Below are positions 38,738 to 47,875 of a stretch of 64,000 nt of DNA, piece by piece. Each line of letters opens with the position of its first letter. Position 1 is the stretch's first letter. Source of the stretch: Candidatus Photodesmus katoptron Akat1 (lineage in GTDB: Bacteria; Pseudomonadota; Gammaproteobacteria; Enterobacterales; Vibrionaceae); assembly GCF_000478685.1 (NCBI RefSeq), contig NZ_AMSD01000001.1, positions 124,001 to 188,000 on the forward strand, in the 5' to 3' direction. Position numbers and translations under genes: made by a program. The notes under the pieces were generated by a model. The model did not search any database. It had not been told where the DNA came from and saw nothing but the letters and a program-made list of their open reading frames with translations.

Positions 38738-39799
38738 TTATATCATACCTAATTCAATAAGCATTCGAGTAGCTATAAAATCTAGTGGTAAATTTTCAGT
38801 TGAAATTCCGGCTTTTGCTACAGCTTGAGGCATACCATATACTACACAACTTTCTTCATCCTGAGCCCAAATTGTAGCACCAGTTGTTTTCAATATGCGT
38901 GCTCCTTCATAACCATCTACACCCATACCAGTTAATAACATTGATAATACTTTACCAGAATAAACTTTGGCAATGGAACTAAAAGTAATATCAACACACG
39001 GTTTATAATTCATTTCTTCTTTACCATTAATAACTTTGACTTTAGCACATCTAGGATTTCCATCAAGTAACATTTGTTTTCCTCCAGGAGCTAAATAAGC
39101 TATTCCTGGACAAAGCAAATCACCATGTTCTGCCTCTTTAACTTGAATTTTACATAATGAATTCAAACGATTAGCAAATGTTGTAGTAAATGAAGCTGGC
39201 ATATGCTGAACAAGAACAATAGGATGAGGATAATTTGCTGGTAATTTAGTAAGAATTTTCTGTAAAGCTATAGGCCCCCCAGTTGATGTGCCAATTACAG
39301 TTAATTGATATATTTTACCAGGTGATTTCATAAAAGGATAAAAAGTCTTTGTTTTTGATACTAATGATGACGAGAATACGCTAGAATGGCTTATTTTGTT
39401 TTTTCTATAAGAAATTTGGATAATTCGATTTTGAATTATATCGACAGTTTTATCATAATTTCGAGTAATATCCCAAAAATTTTTAGGTAAAAAATCCAAT
39501 GCACCAGCATCTAGCGCATCTAAAGTTGCAGTAGCTCCCTTATAAGTCAAAGATGAAAACATAAGAATAGGAGTGGGACATTCTGCCATAATTTCTTTTA
39601 CAGCAACTATTCCATTCATTACAGGCATTTCGATATCCATTGTGATAACATCTGGTTTAAGAAGCTTTGCTTTTTCAATAGCATCTTTTCCATTAACAGC
39701 AAGACCAATAACTTCTAATCGGGATCCTGAATTAATAATTTCAGTTACTCGACGACGAAAAAAACTAGAATCATCAACGACTAATACTTTGATTGACAT
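38738..39799 (-). CDS. cheB: Chemotaxis methylesterase CheB
   Basis: A 353-residue response regulator/methylesterase that removes methyl groups from (or deamidates) chemoreceptors. The receiver domain has [15 protein letters not shown] and the phospho-Asp in [11 protein letters not shown] (about 57). The esterase triad is Ser in [10 protein letters not shown], His in [10 protein letters not shown] and Asp in GMGVDGYEG. Length matches the family. It lies between cheA and parC. Confidence 0.96.
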   Translation of the reverse strand: MSIKVLVVDDSSFFRRRVTEIINSGSRLEVIGLAVNGKDAIEKAKLLKPDVITMDIEMPVMNGIVAVKEIMAECPTPILMFSSLTYKGATATLDALDAGALDFLPKNFWDITRNYDKTVDIIQNRIIQISYRKNKISHSSVFSSSLVSKTKTFYPFMKSPGKIYQLTVIGTSTGGPIALQKILTKLPANYPHPIVLVQHMPASFTTTFANRLNSLCKIQVKEAEHGDLLCPGIAYLAPGGKQMLLDGNPRCAKVKVINGKEEMNYKPCVDITFSSIAKVYSGKVLSMLLTGMGVDGYEGARILKTTGATIWAQDEESCVVYGMPQAVAKAGISTENLPLDFIATRMLIELGMI

Positions 39800-39813
39800 A
39801 GTACCTCTTAAAT

Positions 39814-41703
39814 TTAAATTTGAAAAACAGATGCATATTGCTTTAGTAAATCAGGAATATCTAAAATCAATGCAATATTGCCATCACTTGCAATAGTTGC
39901 TCCTACTACACCTGGAGTTCCTTGAAGTAAACTATCTAATGGCTTAATAACTACTTCTTCTTGTCCAATTAAAGTATCTACTACTAATCCAACAGGTTGA
40001 GTACCAATTTTCACAATAACGATATGTCCATATTTTTTATTCAAAGTAACTGGCATTACTTTAGGAACTAACCAACTACGCAAATAAAATAATGGAATAG
40101 ATTTATTACGTACAACAATTGTCAATTGACCATTAACAACATTAGTACAAGTTAAATCTAAATGAAAAATTTCATCTATATTTGTAAGTGGTAATGCAAA
40201 TGAATAACCAGCAACTCCAATAATTAAAGTAGGTAAGATAGCTAACGTTAATGGGACACTAATTATAATTTTTGTCCCCCTCCCTATCTTAGAATCAATA
40301 TTAATAGAACCATTTAATGCATTTATTGCAGTTTTCACGACATCCATACCAACGCCACGACCTGAAATATCTGATACTTCGTCTTTACTTGAAAAGCCAG
40401 GCATGAAAATTAAATTAAAACATTCTTTATCGGTCAAGCGAGATGCAGTAACTTTATCTAAAAGATGACGTTCAATTGCAATAGTACGTAACTTATTAGG
40501 ATCCATACCAATACCATCATCAGTAATAGAAAGTTCAATATGATCTCCTTCTTGTGAAGCTGAAAGAATAATTTTACCAGTAGGTACTTTCCCTAAAGTT
40601 ATACGATCCTTTGGAACTTCAATACCATGATCAATAGAATTCCGAACTAAATGAATTAACGGATCAGATAATGCTTCAACTAAGTTTTTATCTAATTCTG
40701 TATTTTCACCAATCATTTCTAGAGCAATATTTTTTTTTAAATTACGAGATAAATCACGAACTACTCTTGGGAATCGAGCAAAAACTTTTTTAATAGGTTG
40801 CATTCGGGTTTTCATTACAGCACCTTGTAAATCTGCTGTAACAATACCTAGATTAGAAATAGCCTTAGATATGTCTTCATTATTATCGTGTAAAGCTAAG
40901 CTTGATAAGCGATTACGTACAAGAACTAACTCACCTACCATATTCATGATGCTATCAAGTGTTAAAGTATCTACACGAACAGTTTTATCATTAGATTGCT
41001 TTGTGTGAAATTTTAATATTTTATTAGTAGATTCAGATATCTCTTCTTTACTAGGAACTAAGAGTTTTTGATTTACAACTGGAGATGCTTTTTTAGAAGA
41101 TGGACCTTTGCCAGAACCATATAATTCATCTAATAATTGTTCAAATTCATTATCTATAATTTCGTTTTTTTTTTCTAGCTCACTATCATTAGATGATATT
41201 GCATTTAAAGAATCAGTATTGTCACTGTGCAATTCATTCAAGAGCTTTTCATACTTTTCCTGAGATATATCATCAAGTGTTCCACTATTTGTAATCTGTT
41301 TTTTTTCTTCTAGTTCTGAACTACCAACATGAGATAATTCATTTAATAATTTTTGGTTGACTGCAATTAATGGCTTTCTGTTCTTAATACAATCAAATTG
41401 TTCATTTATAGCATCCAGTGTTTTTAAAATAGCATCGATTACACTGGAACTTACCAAATATTTCCTATTTCTTAATGAGTCAAAAATATTTTCAGCTCTG
41501 TGACAAAGATCTACAAATTCTGTTAAAGATAAAAAGCTTGCACCACCTTTAAGTGTATGAAAATTACGGAAGATTGAATTAAGCAATTCATCATCATCAG
41601 GTTTTTTTTCAAGTTCAATTAATTCTTGAGATAATTGTTCAAGTATTTCCGAGGCTTCTATTAAAAAATCTTGAAGGATATTTTCATCTAAATCGTAAGC
41701 CAT
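39814..41703 (-). CDS. cheA: Chemotaxis histidine kinase CheA
   Basis: A 629-residue kinase. P1 Hpt domain: phospho-His at about 49 in [11 protein letters not shown]. The middle (about 110-240) lacks a recognisable P2 fold and instead carries three LL[ND]EL segments at about 119, 154 and 190. P3 dimerisation has [20 protein letters not shown]4 ATPase boxes are [22 protein letters not shown] and [12 protein letters not shown]. The C-terminal P5 CheW-like domain ends [17 protein letters not shown]. This is the system-2 CheA of vibrios that drives flagellar behaviour. Its linker is where ParC/ParP bind in Vibrio. Intact. Confidence 0.96.
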   Translation of the reverse strand: MAYDLDENILQDFLIEASEILEQLSQELIELEKKPDDDELLNSIFRNFHTLKGGASFLSLTEFVDLCHRAENIFDSLRNRKYLVSSSVIDAILKTLDAINEQFDCIKNRKPLIAVNQKLLNELSHVGSSELEEKKQITNSGTLDDISQEKYEKLLNELHSDNTDSLNAISSNDSELEKKNEIIDNEFEQLLDELYGSGKGPSSKKASPVVNQKLLVPSKEEISESTNKILKFHTKQSNDKTVRVDTLTLDSIMNMVGELVLVRNRLSSLALHDNNEDISKAISNLGIVTADLQGAVMKTRMQPIKKVFARFPRVVRDLSRNLKKNIALEMIGENTELDKNLVEALSDPLIHLVRNSIDHGIEVPKDRITLGKVPTGKIILSASQEGDHIELSITDDGIGMDPNKLRTIAIERHLLDKVTASRLTDKECFNLIFMPGFSSKDEVSDISGRGVGMDVVKTAINALNGSINIDSKIGRGTKIIISVPLTLAILPTLIIGVAGYSFALPLTNIDEIFHLDLTCTNVVNGQLTIVVRNKSIPLFYLRSWLVPKVMPVTLNKKYGHIVIVKIGTQPVGLVVDTLIGQEEVVIKPLDSLLQGTPGVVGATIASDGNIALILDIPDLLKQYASVFQI

Positions 41704-41711
41704 AATTACCT

Positions 41712-42434
41712 CTAAAAACCAAGGCTAGAAAGCAAATCATCTACTTCATCTTGCGAGGTAAGTATATTAGCTTGTTGATCAGATTTTATAATGGAATCTT
41801 TAGAATCTTTTAATGCTTTGTTTTTATTCAGTTTTAATGTTTGTGCATTTTTATTACTAGCAAATATAGTCAATATATCAACTAATCTTTTTTCTACTTC
41901 ATTAACTAAAGCAATTACATGACGAATAATTTGACCTGTTAAATCTTGAAAATCTTGAGCTATTAATATTCTATTAAGTTGCTTTTTTAATTCAGAACTA
42001 TTACTTTCAACATAAAATAAAAGTTTATCAAGCTTATGACATAGTGCTTTAAATTCAGATAATTTTATCCTTCCATGCATAAGTTCATTCCATTTAGGAA
42101 GAATTTCAATGGAATCATTATAAAATTTTTCTGCTATAGGCATACATAGATCAACAGCATTCATAGTTTTGTTTGCAGCTATTTCTGTTTTTTCAATAAT
42201 GTATAGAAGTCGTTCTCTTGCATCAGGAATTTTATCATCAGTAATTTTTCTAATCCGTTCATCAAAACTAAAATGATTGAGAGAATCATGCAAATCCCTA
42301 GTTAATGTTCCTATATGTTTAAGCATGACATGCTCACTGTTTTCATAAATATTTTTTAAAAATATATCAGCTTTTTCTTTCTGATTTTGTTCAAGCAATT
42401 CAACAAGTTGCTTTGCCTGTTCTAATGAAATCAT
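41712..42434 (-). CDS. cheZ: CheY-P phosphatase CheZ
   Basis: A 240-residue all-helical phosphatase. The catalytic Gln-containing segment is AQDFQDLTGQIIRHVIALV, the signature of CheZ. The C-terminal CheY-binding helix DEVDDLLSSLGF is perfect. I start at ATG 42434 (MISLEQAKQLVELL), preceded by AGAAGG, rather than at a TTG 27 bases upstream. It ends nine bases before cheA. Confidence 0.95.
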   Translation of the reverse strand: MISLEQAKQLVELLEQNQKEKADIFLKNIYENSEHVMLKHIGTLTRDLHDSLNHFSFDERIRKITDDKIPDARERLLYIIEKTEIAANKTMNAVDLCMPIAEKFYNDSIEILPKWNELMHGRIKLSEFKALCHKLDKLLFYVESNSSELKKQLNRILIAQDFQDLTGQIIRHVIALVNEVEKRLVDILTIFASNKNAQTLKLNKNKALKDSKDSIIKSDQQANILTSQDEVDDLLSSLGF

Positions 42435-42484
42435 TTTAATTAGCCTTCTTAATTTCCTCAACTAAGAGTTGATATAATATTTTC

Positions 42485-42865
42485 TTATAGACGCTCAAAA
42501 ATTTTTTCTACCTTTTCTTTAAGCGTTGCTGCAGTAAAAGGTTTAATAATATAACCATTTACTCCAGCCTGTGCTGCCTCAATAATTTGTTCACGTTTAG
42601 CTTCAGCAGTAATCATTAAAACTGGAAGATGTTTAAGTTGAAGATCAGAACGAATATTTCTTAAAAGATCAATTCCTTGCATACCTGGCATATTCCAATC
42701 TGTTACTACGAATTCAAAACCACCTTTCTTTAACATAGGCAAGGCAGTTAAACCATCATCCGCTTCTTGGGTATTATTAAAACCTAGTTCACGAAGTAAA
42801 TTTTTAACGATACGACGCATCGTTGAAAAATCATCAACAATAATAATTTTCATGTTTTTATTCAA
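42485..42865 (-). CDS. cheY: Chemotaxis response regulator CheY
   Basis: A single receiver domain that binds the FliM switch when phosphorylated. The acidic pocket is in [12 protein letters not shown], phospho-Asp in [11 protein letters not shown], the Thr/Ser switch in [12 protein letters not shown] and the Lys in [12 protein letters not shown]. The protein is very close to Vibrio CheY3. There are three possible starts: TTG 42877, TTG 42865 and ATG 42853. I favour TTG 42865, since GGAGG lies five bases upstream. The ATG is 17 bases away from that site. The core is unaffected either way. Confidence 0.95.
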   Translation of the reverse strand: MNKNMKIIIVDDFSTMRRIVKNLLRELGFNNTQEADDGLTALPMLKKGGFEFVVTDWNMPGMQGIDLLRNIRSDLQLKHLPVLMITAEAKREQIIEAAQAGVNGYIIKPFTAATLKEKVEKIFERL

Positions 42866-42899
42866 AATTTCCTCCAATACATTTAGGCACTAGCAATTA

Positions 42900-43318
42900 T
42901 AATTCGTATTCTATAAATAGATTAAGTATTTAACCGATACGAAATTCACTTCACCCAATCATTTTTACAAATTCTTTTAAGTTTAAATTTTAATCATAAT
43001 AAAACGATAGAACTCGACTTTCATATTCTGGCAACATTTGTATTGAATTTATTAATATTTGATGAAAGAACACATTCACAACACCTTTAAATAAAGTATT
43101 ATCCTTACATTCTTTTATTGAAGCTATATATTTATCACTCACTTGGATAGTGGTCAAATTTACTTTCGAGTAATATAATCATCACTTGGGTGATTTTTTT
43201 AAAAATAATTGCTTTTAAATCATTCAATAATGCTAATCATACCTACCTGGCAAAAAAAGTCTTAGCTATTATAGTTAGCACACTATTGAACTACTTGTAA
43301 GTAATAGTAATCGCTTTA
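42900..43318 (-). pseudogene. fliA: Degraded fliA (flagellar sigma-28)
   Basis: Between flhG and cheY, where vibrios have fliA, no ORF survives. The minus strand shows SVLTIIAKTFFAR, then GMISIIE from region 2, and a long clear stretch of region 4: DNTLFKGVVNVFFHQI, then INSIQMLPEYESRVLSFYYD, a stop, NLNLKEFVKMIG, another stop and SEFRI. These match Vibrio FliA, but stops and frame changes occur and about 300 of the expected 735 bases are gone. FliA normally directs late flagellar genes. The surrounding chemotaxis genes remain intact. Confidence 0.94.
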
Positions 43319-43319
43319 T

Positions 43320-44204
43320 TCAACGAATAATTCTCCTAAAAAAACCAGATTTGTTTAGTAATCTTTCTATAAAAAATTCTAAGTGACCATTTGGAACATC
43401 TGGTGTAGGCCATGAAAGAATCTTGTTTGCTAATGCAGTAATTGCTAATGCTGCTGGAGAACGAGGAAAAGCATCAACTACAATTTTTTGTTTTTTAACT
43501 GATTGACGAACTTTATCATCTAATGGGATACATGCCACAAAATCAAGACTGACATTCAAAAATCTTTGAGTAACTAAAGTTAATTTAGAAAACAATTCCC
43601 TGCCTTCACGATAACTTCTAAGCATATTTGCAACTACTTTAAATCTTTGTACTTGATGCTCTCTACTTAACAATTTGATTAAAGCATAAGCATCCGTAAT
43701 AGAGGTAGGCTCGTCACATACCACCACAAGTACATTCTGTGCAGCTCTTGAAAAACTAATGACCATATCTGAAATACCCGCAGCCGTATCTATTAATAGT
43801 ATTTCTATTTCTTCCTCTAATGTACTAAATGCTCGGATCAATCCAACATGTTGTGTATGAGATAGTTCTGTCATACTTCTCGTTCCTGAAGTTGCTGGAA
43901 TAATTTTAATACCATAAGGACCTTCAATAACAGCATCTTTTAATGTACATTTTCCTATTAAAACATGGCCTAAATTAAGTTTAGGTCGAATTCCTAACAT
44001 TACATCAATATTAGCTAAACCTAAATCGGCATCAAATACCATCACCTTTTTCCCTTGACGAGCCATACAAATTGCTAGACCTAAAGTTATGTTAGATTTG
44101 CCTACCCCACCTTTACCTCCAGTCACAGCAATCACTTTAGTTGATAAAGGTCTCGCTAAATGACGTAAACCGCTAGCCTGGTCACGTATTGTATTATTTG
44201 TCAT
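43320..44204 (-). CDS. flhG: FlhG (FleN) MinD-like flagellar number regulator
   Basis: A 294-residue ATPase with the deviant Walker A motif GGKGGVGKSNITLGLA (about 30-45), VMVFDADLGLANIDVMLG and LLIDTAAGISDMV. It limits polar flagella to one by acting on FlhF and FlrA. The N-terminus, DQASGLRHLARP, matches the conserved DQAxxLR motif that stimulates FlhF GTPase activity. It lies 13 bases after flhF. Full length. Confidence 0.95.
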   Translation of the reverse strand: MTNNTIRDQASGLRHLARPLSTKVIAVTGGKGGVGKSNITLGLAICMARQGKKVMVFDADLGLANIDVMLGIRPKLNLGHVLIGKCTLKDAVIEGPYGIKIIPATSGTRSMTELSHTQHVGLIRAFSTLEEEIEILLIDTAAGISDMVISFSRAAQNVLVVVCDEPTSITDAYALIKLLSREHQVQRFKVVANMLRSYREGRELFSKLTLVTQRFLNVSLDFVACIPLDDKVRQSVKKQKIVVDAFPRSPAALAITALANKILSWPTPDVPNGHLEFFIERLLNKSGFFRRIIR

Positions 44205-44216
44205 AATTTTTTCTGC

Positions 44217-45569
44217 CTAACGTTTATCATCTGAATTACTATTCCAATAATAAGGTTCATTGTCTATTGATTTCTCTAGTAATTCATTTGCTTTCGCTAC
44301 CATATATTTTGGTTTTGCTAAAACAATATCTTCTGGTACTCGTTGACCATTTGCTATATAAATAACAGGCAATGCGTTTTGAACTACTGCGCTTACGAAT
44401 TCTCCTAATCCTAATGATTCGTCAAGTTTAGTCATTATACAACCAGAAAGTGGAATTCTTCTAAAGTGTTCTATAGTTTCTTGTAATACTTTTCTTTGAG
44501 CAGTTGCAGATAACACAAGGTAACTATAAATTATCTCATTGCTTTCTTGCATTAAGGTATCTAATTGCTCTGATAAACGTACATCACGTTGCCCCATCCC
44601 AGCAGTATCAACTAAAATCAATCGACGATTTTTTAATTGTTCGATAACACTAGCTAATTCATTGGAATCTTTAGCAATTCTTACAGGACATCCCATAATT
44701 TTCCCATAAATTGAAAGTTGCTCATGTGCACCAATACGATAAGTATCAGTAGTTATTAATGCAACATTATTTGAACCATATTCCATTGCTGCTCTTGTAG
44801 CTAATTTTGCAATAGTTGTGGTTTTGCCTACACCAGTTGGACCTAGTAAAGCAACTATTCCACCACGTTTCAAAATATCATTTTTTGGTACTGGAATTTG
44901 ATCAGCAATTAAACTAAGCAAGGTTTTCCAGGCTTTTTTTGGTGGAGTGTTTTCTGGAATATAACAAGCTAGCTGTTCTGAAAGTTCAGAAGCAACTCCC
45001 ATTCTTTCTAACCGTTTTATTAACATTGCACGTAAAGGTTCTCGACGTTCTACCTCTTGCCACATTAATCCAGAAACTTGATGTTCAAGTAAATGACGCA
45101 TAGATGTCATTTCTTGACGCATATTTTCTAGTCCTTCTGATACCGTTTGAGCTAATGGAGCATTATTATTAATCACTTTTCTATGAGAATTTGAAAAAAA
45201 CTTATCATTTTTTTGTTGTTTTTTAAAAATATCAGATAAAGATTTTTCATTCTTAAAATTATTTTTATGGTATACTTTTTGACTAGTTTGACTGGCTTCA
45301 GCATATTGCTTTAGCATGTCAGAAAAACAGTTTATAGATTGAGTAGTATTAGATTGTAAAGTAACTTGATCTTCCTTTAATTGACGTTTAAAAGGATCAT
45401 AGATATTTGTTGAACGAATATTAATTTGTTCACTATCAACTGCTGCAATAATCTCTACACCATTATCAATTTTTTTATTTGACATAATTACAGCTTCAGA
45501 ACCTAATTCTTCTTTTACTTGAAGTAGAGCAGAACGCATGTCTTTTGCAAAAAAACGTTTAATTTTCAA
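44217..45569 (-). CDS. flhF: FlhF, SRP-type GTPase for polar flagellum placement
   Basis: A 450-residue protein: N-terminal basic B domain (MKIKRFFAKDMRSALLQVKE, then a polar linker to about residue 150), a helical N domain and the G domain. GTPase motifs are GPTGVGKTTTIAKLA (G1), DTAGMGQRD (G3) and TKLDESLGLGE (G4). It places the flagellum at the pole and recruits FliF. Some loss in the linker relative to Vibrio FlhF (about 500) is likely. All nucleotide motifs are present. Confidence 0.95.
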   Translation of the reverse strand: MKIKRFFAKDMRSALLQVKEELGSEAVIMSNKKIDNGVEIIAAVDSEQINIRSTNIYDPFKRQLKEDQVTLQSNTTQSINCFSDMLKQYAEASQTSQKVYHKNNFKNEKSLSDIFKKQQKNDKFFSNSHRKVINNNAPLAQTVSEGLENMRQEMTSMRHLLEHQVSGLMWQEVERREPLRAMLIKRLERMGVASELSEQLACYIPENTPPKKAWKTLLSLIADQIPVPKNDILKRGGIVALLGPTGVGKTTTIAKLATRAAMEYGSNNVALITTDTYRIGAHEQLSIYGKIMGCPVRIAKDSNELASVIEQLKNRRLILVDTAGMGQRDVRLSEQLDTLMQESNEIIYSYLVLSATAQRKVLQETIEHFRRIPLSGCIMTKLDESLGLGEFVSAVVQNALPVIYIANGQRVPEDIVLAKPKYMVAKANELLEKSIDNEPYYWNSNSDDKR

Positions 45570-45601
45570 AATAAATATCCATCATTAAAATTATGCATCG
45601 A

Positions 45602-47701
45602 TTAATTGCCAATCGTTTGTACAATTCGGATCTCTTTCTCATCTGGAATTTCTTGATAAGAAAGAACCCTTAACGAGGGAATAGTATTCTTAACAAACTT
45701 AGCTAGTGTAGTACGCAATATACCAGATGTTAGCAGTATAGCAGGCTCCCCTTTGAGTTCTTGTTCTTGAGTAACTTTACTTAATGATGTCTGCAACCGT
45801 TGTGCTAATCCTGGTTCTATAATACCTAATGATTCTTCAGATGAAACTTTCATACTCTTATTTAATACTTGCTCTAAATCCGGAATTAAAGTAATAACTG
45901 GTAATTCTATCTTTACCCCATTGATTTCTTGAATAATTAAACGTTTTAATGAAATTCGGACAGCCGCTGTTAAAATATCAGATTCCTGACTTTTGCTAGA
46001 GTACTCTGATAAAGTTTGGACAATTGTTTTTATATCTCGAATGGGAACAGCTTCATTTAATAAATTTTGTAAAACTTTAACTACAACTCTAAGAGGTAAT
46101 TGTTCAGGAATAAAGTTCTCAACTAATTTTGGTGCAGTATGAGATAAGATTTCTAATAAATTCTGTACTTCTTCGTATCCAATTAATTGAGATGCATTAT
46201 TAGTCAATAATTGACTTAAATGCGTAGCTAATACCGTTGATGCATCTACCACTGTATAACCTAATGCTTGAGCATGTTCTCGTTGTTCTTTTTGAATCCA
46301 AGCAGATTCCAAACCAAATGCAGGATCTACAGTTTTTTCACCTTTAATATCACCATGTACTTGCCCTGGATTAATCGCAAGTTCTTGATTGGGTTTTATT
46401 TCTGATTCTCCAACTATAACACCCATTAAAGTAATTCGGTAACGATTTGGTGTTAACTCTAAATTATCTCTAATATGAACTGCAGGGATAAGAAACCCAA
46501 AATCTTGAGAAAGTTTCTTGCGTACACCTTTAATACGATCTAACAATTCACCATTTTGTTCACGATCGACTAATGGAATGAGTCTGTAACCTACTTCTAA
46601 ACCTATAGAATCAACAGGTTGTACATCATTCCATGATAATTCTTTCTGCATTAATACATCATTAGATTTTTTTATATCAAAAGTTTCTTTGATTGCTAAT
46701 TTTTTTTTCTGTTTAATAAAAATCCAATATACACCAGCAGTCGATATAATAGCCAATAACAAAAATGGGAAATGGGGCATTCCTGGTACTAATCCCATTA
46801 TACCTAAAATAAAAGAGGTAATCATAAGTGATTTAGGGTTATCAAATAATTGAAATATAACTTGCTGACTCATATCTTCATCAGTATTTTGACGTGTTAC
46901 CATAATAGCTGCACCAATTGAAAGCAATAAAGAAGGAATTTGTGCTACTAGGCCATCTCCAATAGTTAATAAAGTATAAATTTCTACTGCTTTATTTAAT
47001 TCTAAAGAATACTGGACCATTCCAATCAAAAAACCGCCAATAATATTAATAAATAAAATTAAAATACCAGCAATAGCATCACCTTTGACAAATTTAGAAG
47101 CACCATCCATTGAACCATAAAAATCAGCTTCTTTAGTTACTTCAAAACGACGAGCTCTTGCTTGGTCTTGATTAATAAGACCTGCATTTAAATCAGCGTC
47201 TATAGACATCTGTTTTCCAGGTAAAGCATCAAGGGTAAAACGTGCACTTACTTCAGAAATACGACCTGCCCCTTTGGTTACAACCATAAAATTAATAATC
47301 ATTAATATAAGAAATACAACCAAACCAACAGCATAATTTCCACCAATCACTACATGACCAAAAGCTTCAATAACACTACCAACAGAACCAGATCCTTCAT
47401 GACCATGAAGAAGCACTATACGTGTTGATGCAACATTAAGAGCTAATCTAAGTAAAGTAGCAATAAGGAGAATAGTTGGAAATGCAGAAAAATCTAATGG
47501 TCGGCGCGTATACACCGTCACCAATAATACTACCATAGACAAAGCAATATTAAATGTAAAAAATAAATCAAGAATTAAAACTGGCACAGGTAAAACTATC
47601 ATAGCCAGCGTTGCTAAAACAACTATAGGAGCACCTACTGTTGGCATAGAGTTTTTAGATATCACTGGTATGTTTTTAAAAAATGAGAGACTATTTTTCA
47701 T
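45602..47701 (-). CDS. flhA: Flagellar export apparatus protein FlhA
   Basis: A 699-residue protein: N-terminal eight-helix membrane part (about 20-330) and large cytosolic domain. The FHIPEP-family signature is RFTLDALPGKQMSIDADLN with AGLINQDQARARR following. The cytosolic part has VIVGESEIKPNQELAINPG and AYTVVDAST-like GYTVVDASTVLATHL. It is the energy-coupling gate of flagellar type III export. In vibrios flhB and the fliKLMNOPQR genes lie directly upstream; here pnp does. The gene itself is intact. Confidence 0.96.
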   Translation of the reverse strand: MKNSLSFFKNIPVISKNSMPTVGAPIVVLATLAMIVLPVPVLILDLFFTFNIALSMVVLLVTVYTRRPLDFSAFPTILLIATLLRLALNVASTRIVLLHGHEGSGSVGSVIEAFGHVVIGGNYAVGLVVFLILMIINFMVVTKGAGRISEVSARFTLDALPGKQMSIDADLNAGLINQDQARARRFEVTKEADFYGSMDGASKFVKGDAIAGILILFINIIGGFLIGMVQYSLELNKAVEIYTLLTIGDGLVAQIPSLLLSIGAAIMVTRQNTDEDMSQQVIFQLFDNPKSLMITSFILGIMGLVPGMPHFPFLLLAIISTAGVYWIFIKQKKKLAIKETFDIKKSNDVLMQKELSWNDVQPVDSIGLEVGYRLIPLVDREQNGELLDRIKGVRKKLSQDFGFLIPAVHIRDNLELTPNRYRITLMGVIVGESEIKPNQELAINPGQVHGDIKGEKTVDPAFGLESAWIQKEQREHAQALGYTVVDASTVLATHLSQLLTNNASQLIGYEEVQNLLEILSHTAPKLVENFIPEQLPLRVVVKVLQNLLNEAVPIRDIKTIVQTLSEYSSKSQESDILTAAVRISLKRLIIQEINGVKIELPVITLIPDLEQVLNKSMKVSSEESLGIIEPGLAQRLQTSLSKVTQEQELKGEPAILLTSGILRTTLAKFVKNTIPSLRVLSYQEIPDEKEIRIVQTIGN

Positions 47702-47803
47702 AAAATTAATTAATAATACTATTGTTCCTGATCAACTATTTAAATAAAATTATTCAATAACTAAAAAATCATTAAGTCCTGTAGATAAAACAGAAAGCTT
47801 CAA

Positions 47804-47842
47804 AAGCATAAAAAGAGAGTAAAATACTCTCTTTTTATGCTT
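47804..47842 (-). terminator. Terminator hairpin between pnp and flhA
   Basis: A perfect 18-base-pair stem with a 3-base loop; each arm includes AGCATAAAAAGAGAGTA or its complement. Reading on the minus strand it lies 33 bases past the pnp stop and is followed by TTTTG. It should stop pnp transcripts before flhA, so flhA needs its own promoter in the 100 bases upstream of 47701. The reverse side ends in a less clear tract. Confidence 0.82.
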
Positions 47843-47875
47843 AATTCCTTAAAAAAAATAGCATTGATAACTTTC

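Noticed and set aside
38727-38738. ParC as the chromosomal ParA
   Set aside because: It lies between cheB and a CheW-like parP and no parB or parS is nearby; this is the chemotaxis-specific ParA homologue.
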